This document shows positions 22,577 through 32,000 of a stretch of 35,561 nucleotides of DNA, piece by piece. Source of the DNA: an uncultured Cytophaga sp. GTDB lineage: Bacteria; Bacteroidota; Bacteroidia; Cytophagales; Cytophagaceae. Under the pieces are notes generated by a model, which had not been told where the DNA came from, searched no databases, and worked only from the letters and a program-made list of their open reading frames with translations. Position 1 is the first letter of the stretch. Each line of letters starts with the position of its first letter. The position numbers and the translations under genes were made by a program. The stretch spans positions 1-35,561 of the forward strand of contig NZ_CALMGQ010000176.1 in assembly GCF_937863595.1 (NCBI RefSeq), in the 5' to 3' direction.

Positions 22577-24265
22577 TTACTCTTCGTGCATTTCTTCGCA
22601 ATAGAATTCATACCATTCGCTAAATTCTTTTGATATGGTTTTTATTTTTTTAGCGAGTGCTTTATAGGTGTATCTTTCTTCTAAAAGCGGAATCAGGTTT
22701 TCGGTATTAAATACATCGTGATCCATGTCGATCGCAGCGAGGTATTTAATGATTGTCGGTAGATATTTTTCGTCTTGTTTTGCTAATTCGGATACTGCAT
22801 GGCATAAAACGGTTTCGCAAGGGTTTCTATAGAGGTATTTTACTTTTGGATATTGAATGCAGTTAAGTATAATTTTTTGCACGCTTGCTGCATCCTGTTG
22901 AGCTGCTGTTGCAAAGAACATGGGCTCTTCTAGTATTTTTCCTTTTGTATCTTGAAAGATAAATTGTAAGGTTGAACCTATTCCTGCTCCTGTCAAATCA
23001 GATACGATGGTTTGTATTTGATTAAGTGCATCTTCAAAACTTTCTTTTGTTGAAAGATCTTCAACCTGAATTTTTACTAAATCTTGATTTTTTATAGCAT
23101 CCGCTTGCTCTTTTGAATAATGCATATTGAACACTGCTTCAGGGGTTGTGGACTCGAAATTTAACGCAATAGGTGTGTTTATATCCGCGTTGGAAATTGT
23201 TGGAAATACTGTACTATAAAAATCCAATGCTTCTGCCAGTACAATTGTTCTGTTATCGATGTAGTATAAATGAGCATGAAAATTTGGAAACATAAACATT
23301 CCCTCTCCCGAATTGTTAGGCATGGAAGCCGTAACCAGTAATGGCGACAGGCTAAAGTCGGTATGTATTCTTCGGATAATACCACCACTCCAGCATAGCC
23401 AAATCCCTTCTGAACTTACTTTAATGGTGTTCAAACTTTCGTAAAATTCTCTTAAAGCTTTCATATAGTTTTTATCCCGAACGGTGCCAAGAAATAATTC
23501 CGCTATTGTGTCACATTCGTTCGGATAATAACTGAGTTGGTTTTTTTGGAAATCTCGTACCGACAGCACGCGTTGCATTTCGAACGTTGTTGCATCGAAT
23601 ATTGCAAGTCTATAATCGAAAACTGTTTCGCCCGTTTCGGTTGTTTTAGATACCACCTCGCCATTAGCAGGCATAATCACACGGTTGTTTTTTATATCGA
23701 CAACGGGGATGAAATCATTAAAAGCATATTGCGGAGCAAAGGCCAATTCGTATTCTGTTACGTCGAAGCTTGTTACATCCAATACAGAATAAAAATGGCG
23801 GAATACTTTTGTGTTGTTTATGCGTTCACTGTCTGTTCTGTAAAAAAGTAAGTTGCCATCTTTTCGGATCTGTAGCGATTTCCCAAGAATGTCTGGTAGT
23901 TCAAACGTTTCTACTTTTATCGCATCCAGTGTAAGTTGTACCAAACAATTGTGATTGGATTCATTCCTGAAAGCAATATATAACTTGGTTTTATCGAGTG
24001 AAAGAACTGCTTTTACGTCGATATTTCCCTTGAAATCAATTTCAAATAGAAGTGTTTTATCGGCGGCATCGTAAGCACGAAGCCAGCCGTTCCAGTTCAT
24101 AACAACAAATTGCGTTTCATTATAAAATTCAGAAAATACAATCGGGTCTTCATCGCCTGTTAAGGGGAAGTTCCAATGGTTCGTATATCCATCGCCTTCG
24201 GCTTTAAATACTTTTACATGATTTACGCCTTCTTTGTCGATGATGAGTTTATATGTTTGGGACAT
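22577..24265 (-). CDS. beta-propeller-like protein with helical C-terminus
   Basis: 562 residues. Residues 1-~365 show repeated four-strand units typical of a WD/YVTN-type propeller: FVVMNWNGWLRAYDAADKTL, AVLSLDKTKLYIAFRNES, RLAIFDATTFEMQRVL, IRRIHTDFSLSPLLVT, LYYIDNRTIVLAEALDFYST. Residues ~370-460 form an alpha/beta insert, and ~460-562 are helical (IQYPKVKYLYRNPCETVLCH, KALAKKIKTISKEFSEWYEF). No signal peptide. Propellers usually mediate protein contacts. The giant at 29071 also carries propeller-like repeats, so this may be a reduced relative. The family A repeat lies directly upstream. Confidence 0.65.
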   Translation of the reverse strand: MSQTYKLIIDKEGVNHVKVFKAEGDGYTNHWNFPLTGDEDPIVFSEFYNETQFVVMNWNGWLRAYDAADKTLLFEIDFKGNIDVKAVLSLDKTKLYIAFRNESNHNCLVQLTLDAIKVETFELPDILGKSLQIRKDGNLLFYRTDSERINNTKVFRHFYSVLDVTSFDVTEYELAFAPQYAFNDFIPVVDIKNNRVIMPANGEVVSKTTETGETVFDYRLAIFDATTFEMQRVLSVRDFQKNQLSYYPNECDTIAELFLGTVRDKNYMKALREFYESLNTIKVSSEGIWLCWSGGIIRRIHTDFSLSPLLVTASMPNNSGEGMFMFPNFHAHLYYIDNRTIVLAEALDFYSTVFPTISNADINTPIALNFESTTPEAVFNMHYSKEQADAIKNQDLVKIQVEDLSTKESFEDALNQIQTIVSDLTGAGIGSTLQFIFQDTKGKILEEPMFFATAAQQDAASVQKIILNCIQYPKVKYLYRNPCETVLCHAVSELAKQDEKYLPTIIKYLAAIDMDHDVFNTENLIPLLEERYTYKALAKKIKTISKEFSEWYEFYCEEMHEE

Positions 24266-24309
24266 GATGAATTTTTTAGTTTAACACTTTTTTAGGACAG
24301 CTTTTATGG

Positions 24310-24446
24310 TGCTCGTATTAAGCGAAGCGTCGCTAGTGTCTCTATTTTTTTGTAGTCTTTGACTAATTTTTTATTTATTAAATGCAGTCAAAGACTGCAG
24401 AATGATTAGACACCAGTCCCGCTTCGCTAAAGACTGGCGCCAGAGA
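24310..24446. repeat. AGTC double hairpin (family A, copy 2)
   Basis: GCAGTC-AAA-GACTGC at 24384-24398, and CCAGTC (24413-24418) with GACTGG (24432-24437) and GCGCC. It matches copy 1 from 24345 almost base for base. The preceding GCTCGTATTAAGCGAAGCGT (24310-24329) is shared with copy 3 but not copy 1. It sits between the DUF1266 operon end and the propeller gene. Confidence 0.75.
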
Positions 24447-24507
24447 GCTGCCGTTCACGATCATTGATTGGATCTGGCAGCAACACCAACAATAGCTTGT
24501 AGCCGAT

Positions 24508-25176
24508 CTATTCAAAATCATTCCAATCCACATTCAGCCAAGGCGAATTTTTATTGCTTAGTAAATAGTTGATATTGTTTTTGAACTCCATCATCACCAC
24601 TTCCGTGTATTCTTTACTTTTCCAATACTGCGCACCAATGATGTAGGATAGTCCAAAACTTTCCCACGAATCAAAGGAGTCTTTTATGCGTTTGCCATTT
24701 TCCTCCAATAGACTCCATGCTTCAGACTCTGTAATGAAGTCATTGTAGAAACTATGTCGGATGAGCCAAGCGCAACGACCGTAGTGCCAGCCATAATCAC
24801 TTTTGGCCAAATCGAATTGGTAATCATCTACCATGCTCAGTAGATTGCTGAACTCCATATCGATGCCTGCGTGTTTGTTTTGTTTCAGTTCTTCGTTGCT
24901 TAACAATTCCCAATTGTCCTGCACAGCAGCAAACGTTTTTTCGTTATGTAAATAGTTGAATGTGTCGCTCAGGTCTGCAAGATTTTTGATTTCCCAATCC
25001 CGCAACAAACATTGTTTGCTATCTTTTAATAAAAGTGGCGTACTATATATGTGGTGGGGTAGAAGCGTATCGTGATATTCCTTATTTAATTCTGCAAGCA
25101 TCGCAGAAGTAGCAATGAGCCACAATTGAGATTTACTTAACTGTGTTGGGTTTTCGAATGTATGATATTTACTCAT
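24508..25176 (-). CDS. DUF1266 domain protein
   Basis: 222 residues covering a DUF1266 domain (PF06889, YbeR/YbeU group): the opening LWLIATSAMLAELNKEYHD, the LLRDWEIKNLADLSDTFNYL segment, the core KSDYGWHYGRCAWLIRHSFY followed by FITESEAWSLLEENGKRIKD, then SFDSWESFGLSYIIGAQYWK. The family's function is unknown; it occurs in enterobacteria and Bacteroidota, often beside secretion or toxin loci. No signal peptide. It is the last gene of a run with the 852-aa TPR and 223-aa genes (gaps of 11 and 14 bases), so all are probably one transcript. Confidence 0.82.
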   Translation of the reverse strand: MSKYHTFENPTQLSKSQLWLIATSAMLAELNKEYHDTLLPHHIYSTPLLLKDSKQCLLRDWEIKNLADLSDTFNYLHNEKTFAAVQDNWELLSNEELKQNKHAGIDMEFSNLLSMVDDYQFDLAKSDYGWHYGRCAWLIRHSFYNDFITESEAWSLLEENGKRIKDSFDSWESFGLSYIIGAQYWKSKEYTEVVMMEFKNNINYLLSNKNSPWLNVDWNDFE

Positions 25177-25187
25177 GGTGAGGCTGA

Positions 25188-27746
25188 TTAATTAGATTTT
25201 ACAGAACTGGAAGTTGAATGTGTGTTGATGTAATTTTTCGAACTTGTTATTTCTTCTTCGCAGTCATCTGGAAATTCTAGTCCGTAGGCAATACATTTTT
25301 GATGATGGATCAATGCTTCTGTAGGCATATCAAATGCATCATATGCATTGGCCATATTATGTGACATCCAAATGTGATTTAGATTGGTGGTCTTGATCAC
25401 ATCGAGATAGATGCTTCCAAACGGAATGATGTATAGATCAATGTCATTTTCCATAACAAAGCTAAACTTATCCATCAAATAGTTCTCAATCCAATCTATC
25501 GGAGGCGTCTCTGATAGATTGTAACAGTGCACACACTTCAATGCCCAATCCATCTGTTCTGTATACTGTTTGCGTTTACCGTGAGCTGCTGATAGAAAAT
25601 AGGCTGGAGTGGCTCCCTTGTACACATATCCATTCGTAAATAAAGCTTCTGTTGGTTCTGTTACCAATTCAATTAGTTCTTCATACCGTTTAAGCGTATA
25701 CAAACTTTGCGGTAATAATTCAAGTATGCATAGTTCTATGGTAGCGTTTTTATGGTCTGTAGTATGCTTCAAAACATGTTTAACATATTTGACACAGCGC
25801 CCATAATTTCCCATTTCAAAACAAAGTTTGGCGGCACCATACATGGATTTTATACCATTACCTTCCGTTAAAAACGTTTCTGGTTTTTTGTAGCCATCGT
25901 ACAAGTCTAAGGATTCTTCTATATACAGATGGTTGTGATATTCTTTTGGAATGGTATTTAAGTAATGACTTAACGATACCGTAAAATAAAAATGGTATTT
26001 TGAGTCAAACTCATTGGTACGACAAATACTTAATATCCATTTTGCAGATAGGTGGGCATTTTTATAATCTTGTATTGCAAAAGACCATTCACACACCAAT
26101 TCATTTGCTGTTAATGCGTATTTGTTGTATTGCAAATAGATACGCATATATTCTATCGCTTTTTCAAATTCTCTGATTTGGCCAGCAGCACGTGCCAGAT
26201 TGTAATAGATCTCTATGTTTGTTGAATCAAGCGTATTCGCATTTGAAAAATATTCATAGGCTTTCTCATAATCCGTTGTTGCATAAAATGACATACCCAT
26301 CTGATAATTTGCCATAGCATCGGTTGGGTATTCATTGTAATAATTTAGTATGAATTCCTTTTCTTCAATTACTTCCGACCAGCTTGGGATATCTCTTAAA
26401 TAATGCGTTTTTATTTTATAGGCAATATTATTATCGGTGGTAAGAGACAGAGCTTCTTTAAGTGCTTTTTTATCTTTCTTTTTTTTGATTGAATAGGTTT
26501 CTATATCTTTTGCATAAAGCAGTAGCGCTTTCATGTCTGCATCATCAGCAGGAGCTTGCGAGGCAAGTGTTACAGCCTCATCAAACATGCCTTGTTCAAT
26601 GAGTGCGTTGATATTTTTTATGTAAAACTGTTTGCTATTTTCTTTTGGGTCATACTCCTTCATGCAAAAATCAATATATGCTCTGCGTGCACTTGCGGCA
26701 GCAGTTACGTATTGAATGTTCAACGGATTGAGTTTCGATAGATTTTCAAAAATGAGTAAGGCCGCTCTAGTTATACCGAGCTTCAAGTAACACTTTCCTA
26801 ACAGAAATAAACATTTAGTATGATCCGGATTTGTCTTTAGTATTTCAATGATGCCTGCTTTTGCTTGTGATGCATTGGATGAGTTGAAAATAAATTTAGC
26901 GCGCATGTAGATCAATTGCTTATCTTGAGGGTAGTATGCGAATGCTGTATCGAGTGTCTGTTCAAAAATGACAGCTACGTTTTCTTCTTGCTCTATAAAT
27001 GCTGCTTTGTACAATATATTAAGCTTGCGTTGCCACAGTATCAGTGGTTTTGCTTCGTCGGGTATTCCTTCTGCTAAGACATTAAAAGCTTGTGCATATT
27101 TTTTTTCTCTGTAACAACTTGCCGAATGTAATAGGCGGTTATAAAGTTCATCGAGTTGGTTTGTTGAGAAAACATCTCTAGGTATGGCATGTACAATTAA
27201 ATCTAGTTCGTTATTTCCATTTCGAAGGAGTCTGTAAATATATCCGTATTGTTCCCAAAAGGCTTTGTTTGCCTCATCTTTAGGATCTGGAAAAAAATCT
27301 ACAAATGGAAAAGCATTTGCTAATAATTTAAGTATCTCAGATGTTAGATATGGTTTTTCATTTAAAAAATCTGCAATAGCTTGGCAATAGGCAAATAGAT
27401 TTTCTTTGTCGGTACTTTTTATACTATCTATAGAACTTTTCCAGAATGCGATATCAAACCGACTAGTAGGATTGTTGTATAGATTGCTTAGATGCGCTAC
27501 GAGTGTTTCAGGTGAAATGCATTGTGCTCCTGTTTCTAAGAGTTCCTTATCCGAGTCCGACATCAATACCTTTGTAGGGACGATGCTTTCTATTTTTCGA
27601 AGAAGACGCTGCGCACAGTGTATATAACTAAAGATTCGTTCAATATCAATTTCAAAATCCAACTCCGCTATTTTATCACGTAGTGCTTTTTGTATTGCTA
27701 CTTTATCTGAAAGGGTTTCGATGCCTAATAGTTCTTGATCGGTCAT
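25188..27746 (-). CDS. 852-aa tetratricopeptide-repeat protein
   Basis: A large soluble protein with TPR repeats. The clearest are at ~305-350 (LFLLGKCYLKLGITRAALLI, FENLSKLNP) and ~470-560 (ANYQMGMSFYATTDYEKAYE, IYYNLARAAGQIREFEKAIE, YMRIYLQYNK). The N-terminal ~300 residues and the C-terminal ~250 are helical with weaker repeats (KLCFEMGNYGRCVKYVKHVL). No catalytic or membrane feature is seen. TPR arrays hold protein partners, and translational linkage to the DUF1266 gene (11 bases) and the 223-aa gene (14 bases) suggests those are the partners. Its repeats differ from the module shared by the 648-aa and 1642-aa proteins. Confidence 0.78.
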   Translation of the reverse strand: MTDQELLGIETLSDKVAIQKALRDKIAELDFEIDIERIFSYIHCAQRLLRKIESIVPTKVLMSDSDKELLETGAQCISPETLVAHLSNLYNNPTSRFDIAFWKSSIDSIKSTDKENLFAYCQAIADFLNEKPYLTSEILKLLANAFPFVDFFPDPKDEANKAFWEQYGYIYRLLRNGNNELDLIVHAIPRDVFSTNQLDELYNRLLHSASCYREKKYAQAFNVLAEGIPDEAKPLILWQRKLNILYKAAFIEQEENVAVIFEQTLDTAFAYYPQDKQLIYMRAKFIFNSSNASQAKAGIIEILKTNPDHTKCLFLLGKCYLKLGITRAALLIFENLSKLNPLNIQYVTAAASARRAYIDFCMKEYDPKENSKQFYIKNINALIEQGMFDEAVTLASQAPADDADMKALLLYAKDIETYSIKKKKDKKALKEALSLTTDNNIAYKIKTHYLRDIPSWSEVIEEKEFILNYYNEYPTDAMANYQMGMSFYATTDYEKAYEYFSNANTLDSTNIEIYYNLARAAGQIREFEKAIEYMRIYLQYNKYALTANELVCEWSFAIQDYKNAHLSAKWILSICRTNEFDSKYHFYFTVSLSHYLNTIPKEYHNHLYIEESLDLYDGYKKPETFLTEGNGIKSMYGAAKLCFEMGNYGRCVKYVKHVLKHTTDHKNATIELCILELLPQSLYTLKRYEELIELVTEPTEALFTNGYVYKGATPAYFLSAAHGKRKQYTEQMDWALKCVHCYNLSETPPIDWIENYLMDKFSFVMENDIDLYIIPFGSIYLDVIKTTNLNHIWMSHNMANAYDAFDMPTEALIHHQKCIAYGLEFPDDCEEEITSSKNYINTHSTSSSVKSN

Positions 27747-27760
27747 GTTGTAACTAGTAT

Positions 27761-28432
27761 TTAATTTGTAAGCTTTGGTTGCGCTTCTATTCTGTATTCC
27801 GTAACTATTGAATGCCAGTAACCATATATGGAAACAGAAAAGTAACTAGGTTTTTTGACCGTTACGTTTGTATACGCTGCATCCAGCAATGTAAATAATT
27901 TCAATTTGAATAATTCATCAAACAAGGTCATCGGTGTGTTGTCATAAAAATCGCTGTACAATACTTCTTGTTTTTCTTCAGATCTTCCTATTAAGTCATA
28001 CCATAGGTGAGTGATTAGACTTACGGATAAGCGATTTATATCCAGCACATTTCCACTTAAGGTAGGCTTTGTGTCATTCGTAACCGTCCAATTATTATCT
28101 GGACCTGTATTGATGTTGGATAAAAGTGTATGAGCACATTTTTCGTATGCCTTTCCGATTGCAGGATTTCGAAGATCAAATCTGTCATGGTACCATTCAT
28201 AACAGATTGCTTCATACGTCAATGCATCATTGTTCGCTGTTTCAATAGCTTGTTGCAACTCTTTTGTAAAATGATCAATGATTGGTTGAATCTCAATCTT
28301 ATTCAATTCTTCCTTTACTTCTGCAGGAGACATTAATAAGTCGTTAAGTATAGCTGGGTGTGTTGCATTTAATTCATCCCAGATGCTTTTTGTACGTGAT
28401 TCAATTTTAAGTAACATGCTTGACTTACTCAT
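27761..28432 (-). CDS. 223-aa protein of unknown function
   Basis: Soluble, mostly helical in the first half (LKIESRTKSIWDELNATHPA, VKEELNKIEIQPIIDHFTKE), with DALTYEAICYEWYHDRFDLR in the middle. The second half reads VLDINRLSVSLITHLWYDLI and FDELFKLKLFTLLDAAYTNV, then a beta tail FSVSIYGYWHSIVTEYRIEA. I recognise no family. It begins the run leading into the TPR and DUF1266 genes (14-base gap) and follows the short gene at 28443 by 10 bases. Confidence 0.68.
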   Translation of the reverse strand: MSKSSMLLKIESRTKSIWDELNATHPAILNDLLMSPAEVKEELNKIEIQPIIDHFTKELQQAIETANNDALTYEAICYEWYHDRFDLRNPAIGKAYEKCAHTLLSNINTGPDNNWTVTNDTKPTLSGNVLDINRLSVSLITHLWYDLIGRSEEKQEVLYSDFYDNTPMTLFDELFKLKLFTLLDAAYTNVTVKKPSYFSVSIYGYWHSIVTEYRIEAQPKLTN

Positions 28433-28442
28433 GTATGCTTTG

Positions 28443-28691
28443 TTAAATGATAAATAAATAATTTAAGTATATTTTATATCGAATCGAAAAGATATTGTTT
28501 TTGTTTCGACAAAAAAAGTTTTGGATTATAATTTTAAGAACAGAGCATCTGTTTGGTATTAAATTTATTTCAGCCCTATAATCTCTAAAATTATAAACTG
28601 TAATTTTATCAAAAACTACTCCATACGCACTTGGATGCTGTTGATTAAATTCTAGTAATTCTGATTTTATAGCGTTTTCTAAATGTCTCAT
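28443..28691 (-). CDS. short protein, possible truncated gene
   Basis: From ATG at 28691 the frame codes for 82 residues. The first ~50 look protein-like (RHLENAIKSELLEFNQQHPS, YGVVFDKITVYNFRDYRAEI), but the last ~30 (IIIQNFFCRNKNNIFSIRYK and on) are rich in Ile, Asn, Phe and Tyr, as expected from translating AT-rich non-coding DNA. The upstream in-frame ATG at 28736 adds 15 basic residues. The start of the following gene is only 10 bases away, which supports a real coding position. I read it as a gene that lost its 3' part; a genuine short protein is the alternative. Confidence 0.4.
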   Translation of the reverse strand: MRHLENAIKSELLEFNQQHPSAYGVVFDKITVYNFRDYRAEINLIPNRCSVLKIIIQNFFCRNKNNIFSIRYKIYLNYLFII

Positions 28692-28736
28692 TTTATGCTT
28701 ATGTGTTCGAATGTATCTTCCAATTGTATAGACCAA

Positions 28737-29070
28737 AACATACCATTATTTCGATTCTTCAAGTGCGTAACATTCCCTAAAATAACAATCTCTTTAAATT
28801 CTTATAGGTTCGAATGTTGAGGGAAAATACCTTTAATGTCTACATATCCCCAGTACCTTTCTTCACTTGCTCTCGTGTTAAGCGAAGCGTCACTAGTGTT
28901 TATTTATATAATTCAGTCAAAGACTGCAGAATATAAGACACCAGTCTGAAGACTGGCGCCAGGAGGGGGGCAAGTGTGCTTCGTTTAACACTCGCACTAC
29001 CCAACCCGTTGTTGTGCCAACGCCAACAACCATCTACAGTAAGATGTTCATTCTGCTCTTTCACACTAGA
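28737..29070. other. non-coding gap with repeats A and B
   Basis: No gene is seen in these 334 bases between the giant gene and the operon downstream of it. Family A copy 3 spans 28868-28965: CAGTC-AAA-GACTG (28914-28926), CCAGTC-TGAA-GACTGG (28941-28956), with GCTCTCGTGTTAAGCGAAGC upstream. A family B palindrome (CGTTGTTGTGCC ... GCCAACAAC) lies at 29007-29030, 40 bases from the stop of the giant. Either could end its transcript. Confidence 0.65.
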
Positions 29071-32000
29071 TTACTCACTCACCGTTATCACCCCTTTGTT
29101 ATCAATAATCTTTTGTAATATTTCGCCTTCGTTGCCGTTGGCACGTGCTGCTTTTGCATGCTTTACAGCTTCTTTTGACTTTCCTAGTTTGTAATACATT
29201 TCTGCCACGTTGGCGACATACATTGGCTCTGATGGAACATTGAGTGCTGCTTTTTTGAAATAAGGTAGAGCTTCTTCATAGCGTTTTTCAACATCCAAGG
29301 CACAACCACTTAAGTTGTATAAGCGACCTAATGCAGCTATGTCGTGTGCTGATTTATCAATAAAATAATCTTGTTGTGCCAAGTATGCGGGTATACCTTC
29401 TCGTAACCACAACAAACGTGCTTTTAAGAAATATACTTGTGCCATGGCTGGATCCATAATTAAAACGGCATCTGCTTTTTCTTCGGCCAAATCCCATTCT
29501 TTGTTTTTTAGATCGTTCCAAGCGGCCTGCAACAAGGTTAATTTATTTTTATTTTTAAGTGCAGCAATATCTATTGTATCCAGAAAGACATCTTTGTTCT
29601 GATGCAAAGCCAAAACTAAAGGTTCTACTATGGAAGCAAATGCTGGTTTTTTTAGAATATGAGTATAGGTGTATTGAATGAGTTCAAACACAAACAAACG
29701 GTCGTTTGCAAAGGATTCATCCAAGGGGATATGTGTAGCCAATCGTTCTATGAAATCTGTTTTGAATGTTTCTCCAAACAGTTCAGCGCCCTGTTCGAAA
29801 AGTGCTTCAATAGTTTTATTCCACGATTCTTCATACAATTCAAGCGCCTCTTCTAGTGGCCATAAGGCACCTGTATTGTTTTTAAAATAGGAGAGTAAGC
29901 GTTTTACTTTTGCTGTGCGATACACCGTAGCAAAAAAAGCTCCTTCTTCTTCGTAGTCGTCATCGTCTGGAAGCATGGGGCCGTAACGTTCTTGCTCTTT
30001 AACCGCCTGCATCATTTTTTTAGAAACGATTGCGGGTATGTGGTCATATCCCAGTTTTTGAAGCATTACATAGATATACGGAAGTTGTTCTTTTGCATCC
30101 ATGATCTCCATGCTATCGGTAGTGGATTCAAAATAGGCTAGTTTTTCAAGCAACAGCGATTCAAACGGTTTTAAAGCTTCTGCAGAGAATGTAGATAAAT
30201 CAATGCTTGAAAAATATCCTTTAAAAGTATCATAGCTAATTCCTTCCCGAATTAAATTAATAATATATTCAGATATTAATGGATGGTTGCGTTGTTCGCA
30301 TGCATACGCAATGCGTGTTTGCATATCGATATCGTCAATCTGGTTGATAATGGATAGTAAGAATAAACGAATCTCTGGGTCTTTGCCAAATTCATCCCGG
30401 ATTCCGTGCTCGTTACGGATGAAATCGTAAATCAATCTTTTGTTGAATGTAATCGATGCAGGTAGATCTTTCAGATTGTAGTGCATGTAATCAAAATTCA
30501 TTCCATTGAAAAGAATGTTTCGGGCAAGTGTTCGATCCGATAATGAACAAAGAATTTCAAATGCTTTTGTTTTTAACGCATACGTTTCTTCCTTATTTGT
30601 ATAATATTCACCGTCGATTTGAGTCTCTTCTTCAATCTCTGTGTCTTCTTCACAGTCTTCGATTTTAGGGGAAATATAAGGATTTACGATGTATGTAGGA
30701 GAGCAATAATATTCTTCTTCTGTATCCTCGTCTTCTTCAGAATCTTCATACGTATCAGTATTGTCAATGAACTCATACGATTCCGTCAAGGTATTAGCTG
30801 CTTCTTCAGAGCTGGGCATTTTATTGGACAATCCCGTATGCGGAGGAATATATAGTTTGTTTAAAATTTCCAAGAGCTCGTTTAAACGTGAGGTACTCGC
30901 ATCAATTTCAGTTGCTAACTTTTGAATACGTGCATCATTTTTACTCAGAATAATTTCTGCTATTGTTTCTTCTTGTACGTCAAGGTTTCGGTTTTCAGAA
31001 AGATTTTTTTCAATACGAAATGGATTCCATGGGTGACTTGAATTATAGACGTAAGTGCTTTCGTTATTCGCCAATACGAATACATGCCTGGCCGAATGCT
31101 TTGGGAAGTGTAGATTGTAAATTAGTTTTTCTACAATTGTTTCCGCATCATACACAAACTCCATTTTCATGGGGTTGTAGTCGCATTGAAAAACTTCTTC
31201 GCAATACGAACTCAATAAAAAGGTGCTGGATATAATAGGTAAGTCGTGTTCTTTTGTACTGTCGATTAAGACCGCTAGGCTAGAGGCTGCGTGAAAAGCA
31301 ATGTCAATATGTTGATACATGTGGTTGTGTTCTAGCACAATCTTTCCAATGCTAAATGTTGGGTGTTCTTCCACAATATAATTGAAACAATTTTGCACCA
31401 TTGTTTCAATATCAGCGTGTACATCAATTTTTTCTGTAGTTGGACTTAAACCTTTCTCCCATAAAATAATTTGATGATCTGAATACGTGATTACACGATC
31501 ATCCATGTAAGCCGTTGCTAAATTATGAAGAGCACGTTCGTAGTAAAAGTTTTCTTCATTCAGACTTTCAAACCAATTGGTATAAGTCGCTTGATCGTTT
31601 TCATTCCGCAACGTTGTAAATAAAAATTCTTCTCCCGTACTGATGATAGGCACTTCGGGTTTGGGTGCAAAGTAATACGTGGGGGCTAAATTATGTTTTG
31701 TTGTACGTATACAAATCGGGGTTGCAGGGTCTTGTATATTGAAAATGGATTGGCTAATCATGTAGTCGCCAATAAATTCAATAAACATATTTCTGGGTGT
31801 ATAGTCTTCTTGAATTGTAGAATGGACTAGTGGATTTGTTTTGTCTGTTACATCAATAAGAATCAAAGAACCAGCGCCACCACTTGCAACGAGTAGATTG
31901 TTGTGTACAAATAATTTCCCCGCAGATTGTATATAGAGCGAATCGGATATCGGGTTTGATTCCGCTGTATGTAAGCTGTAAATCTCTAAATAATTGTTGT

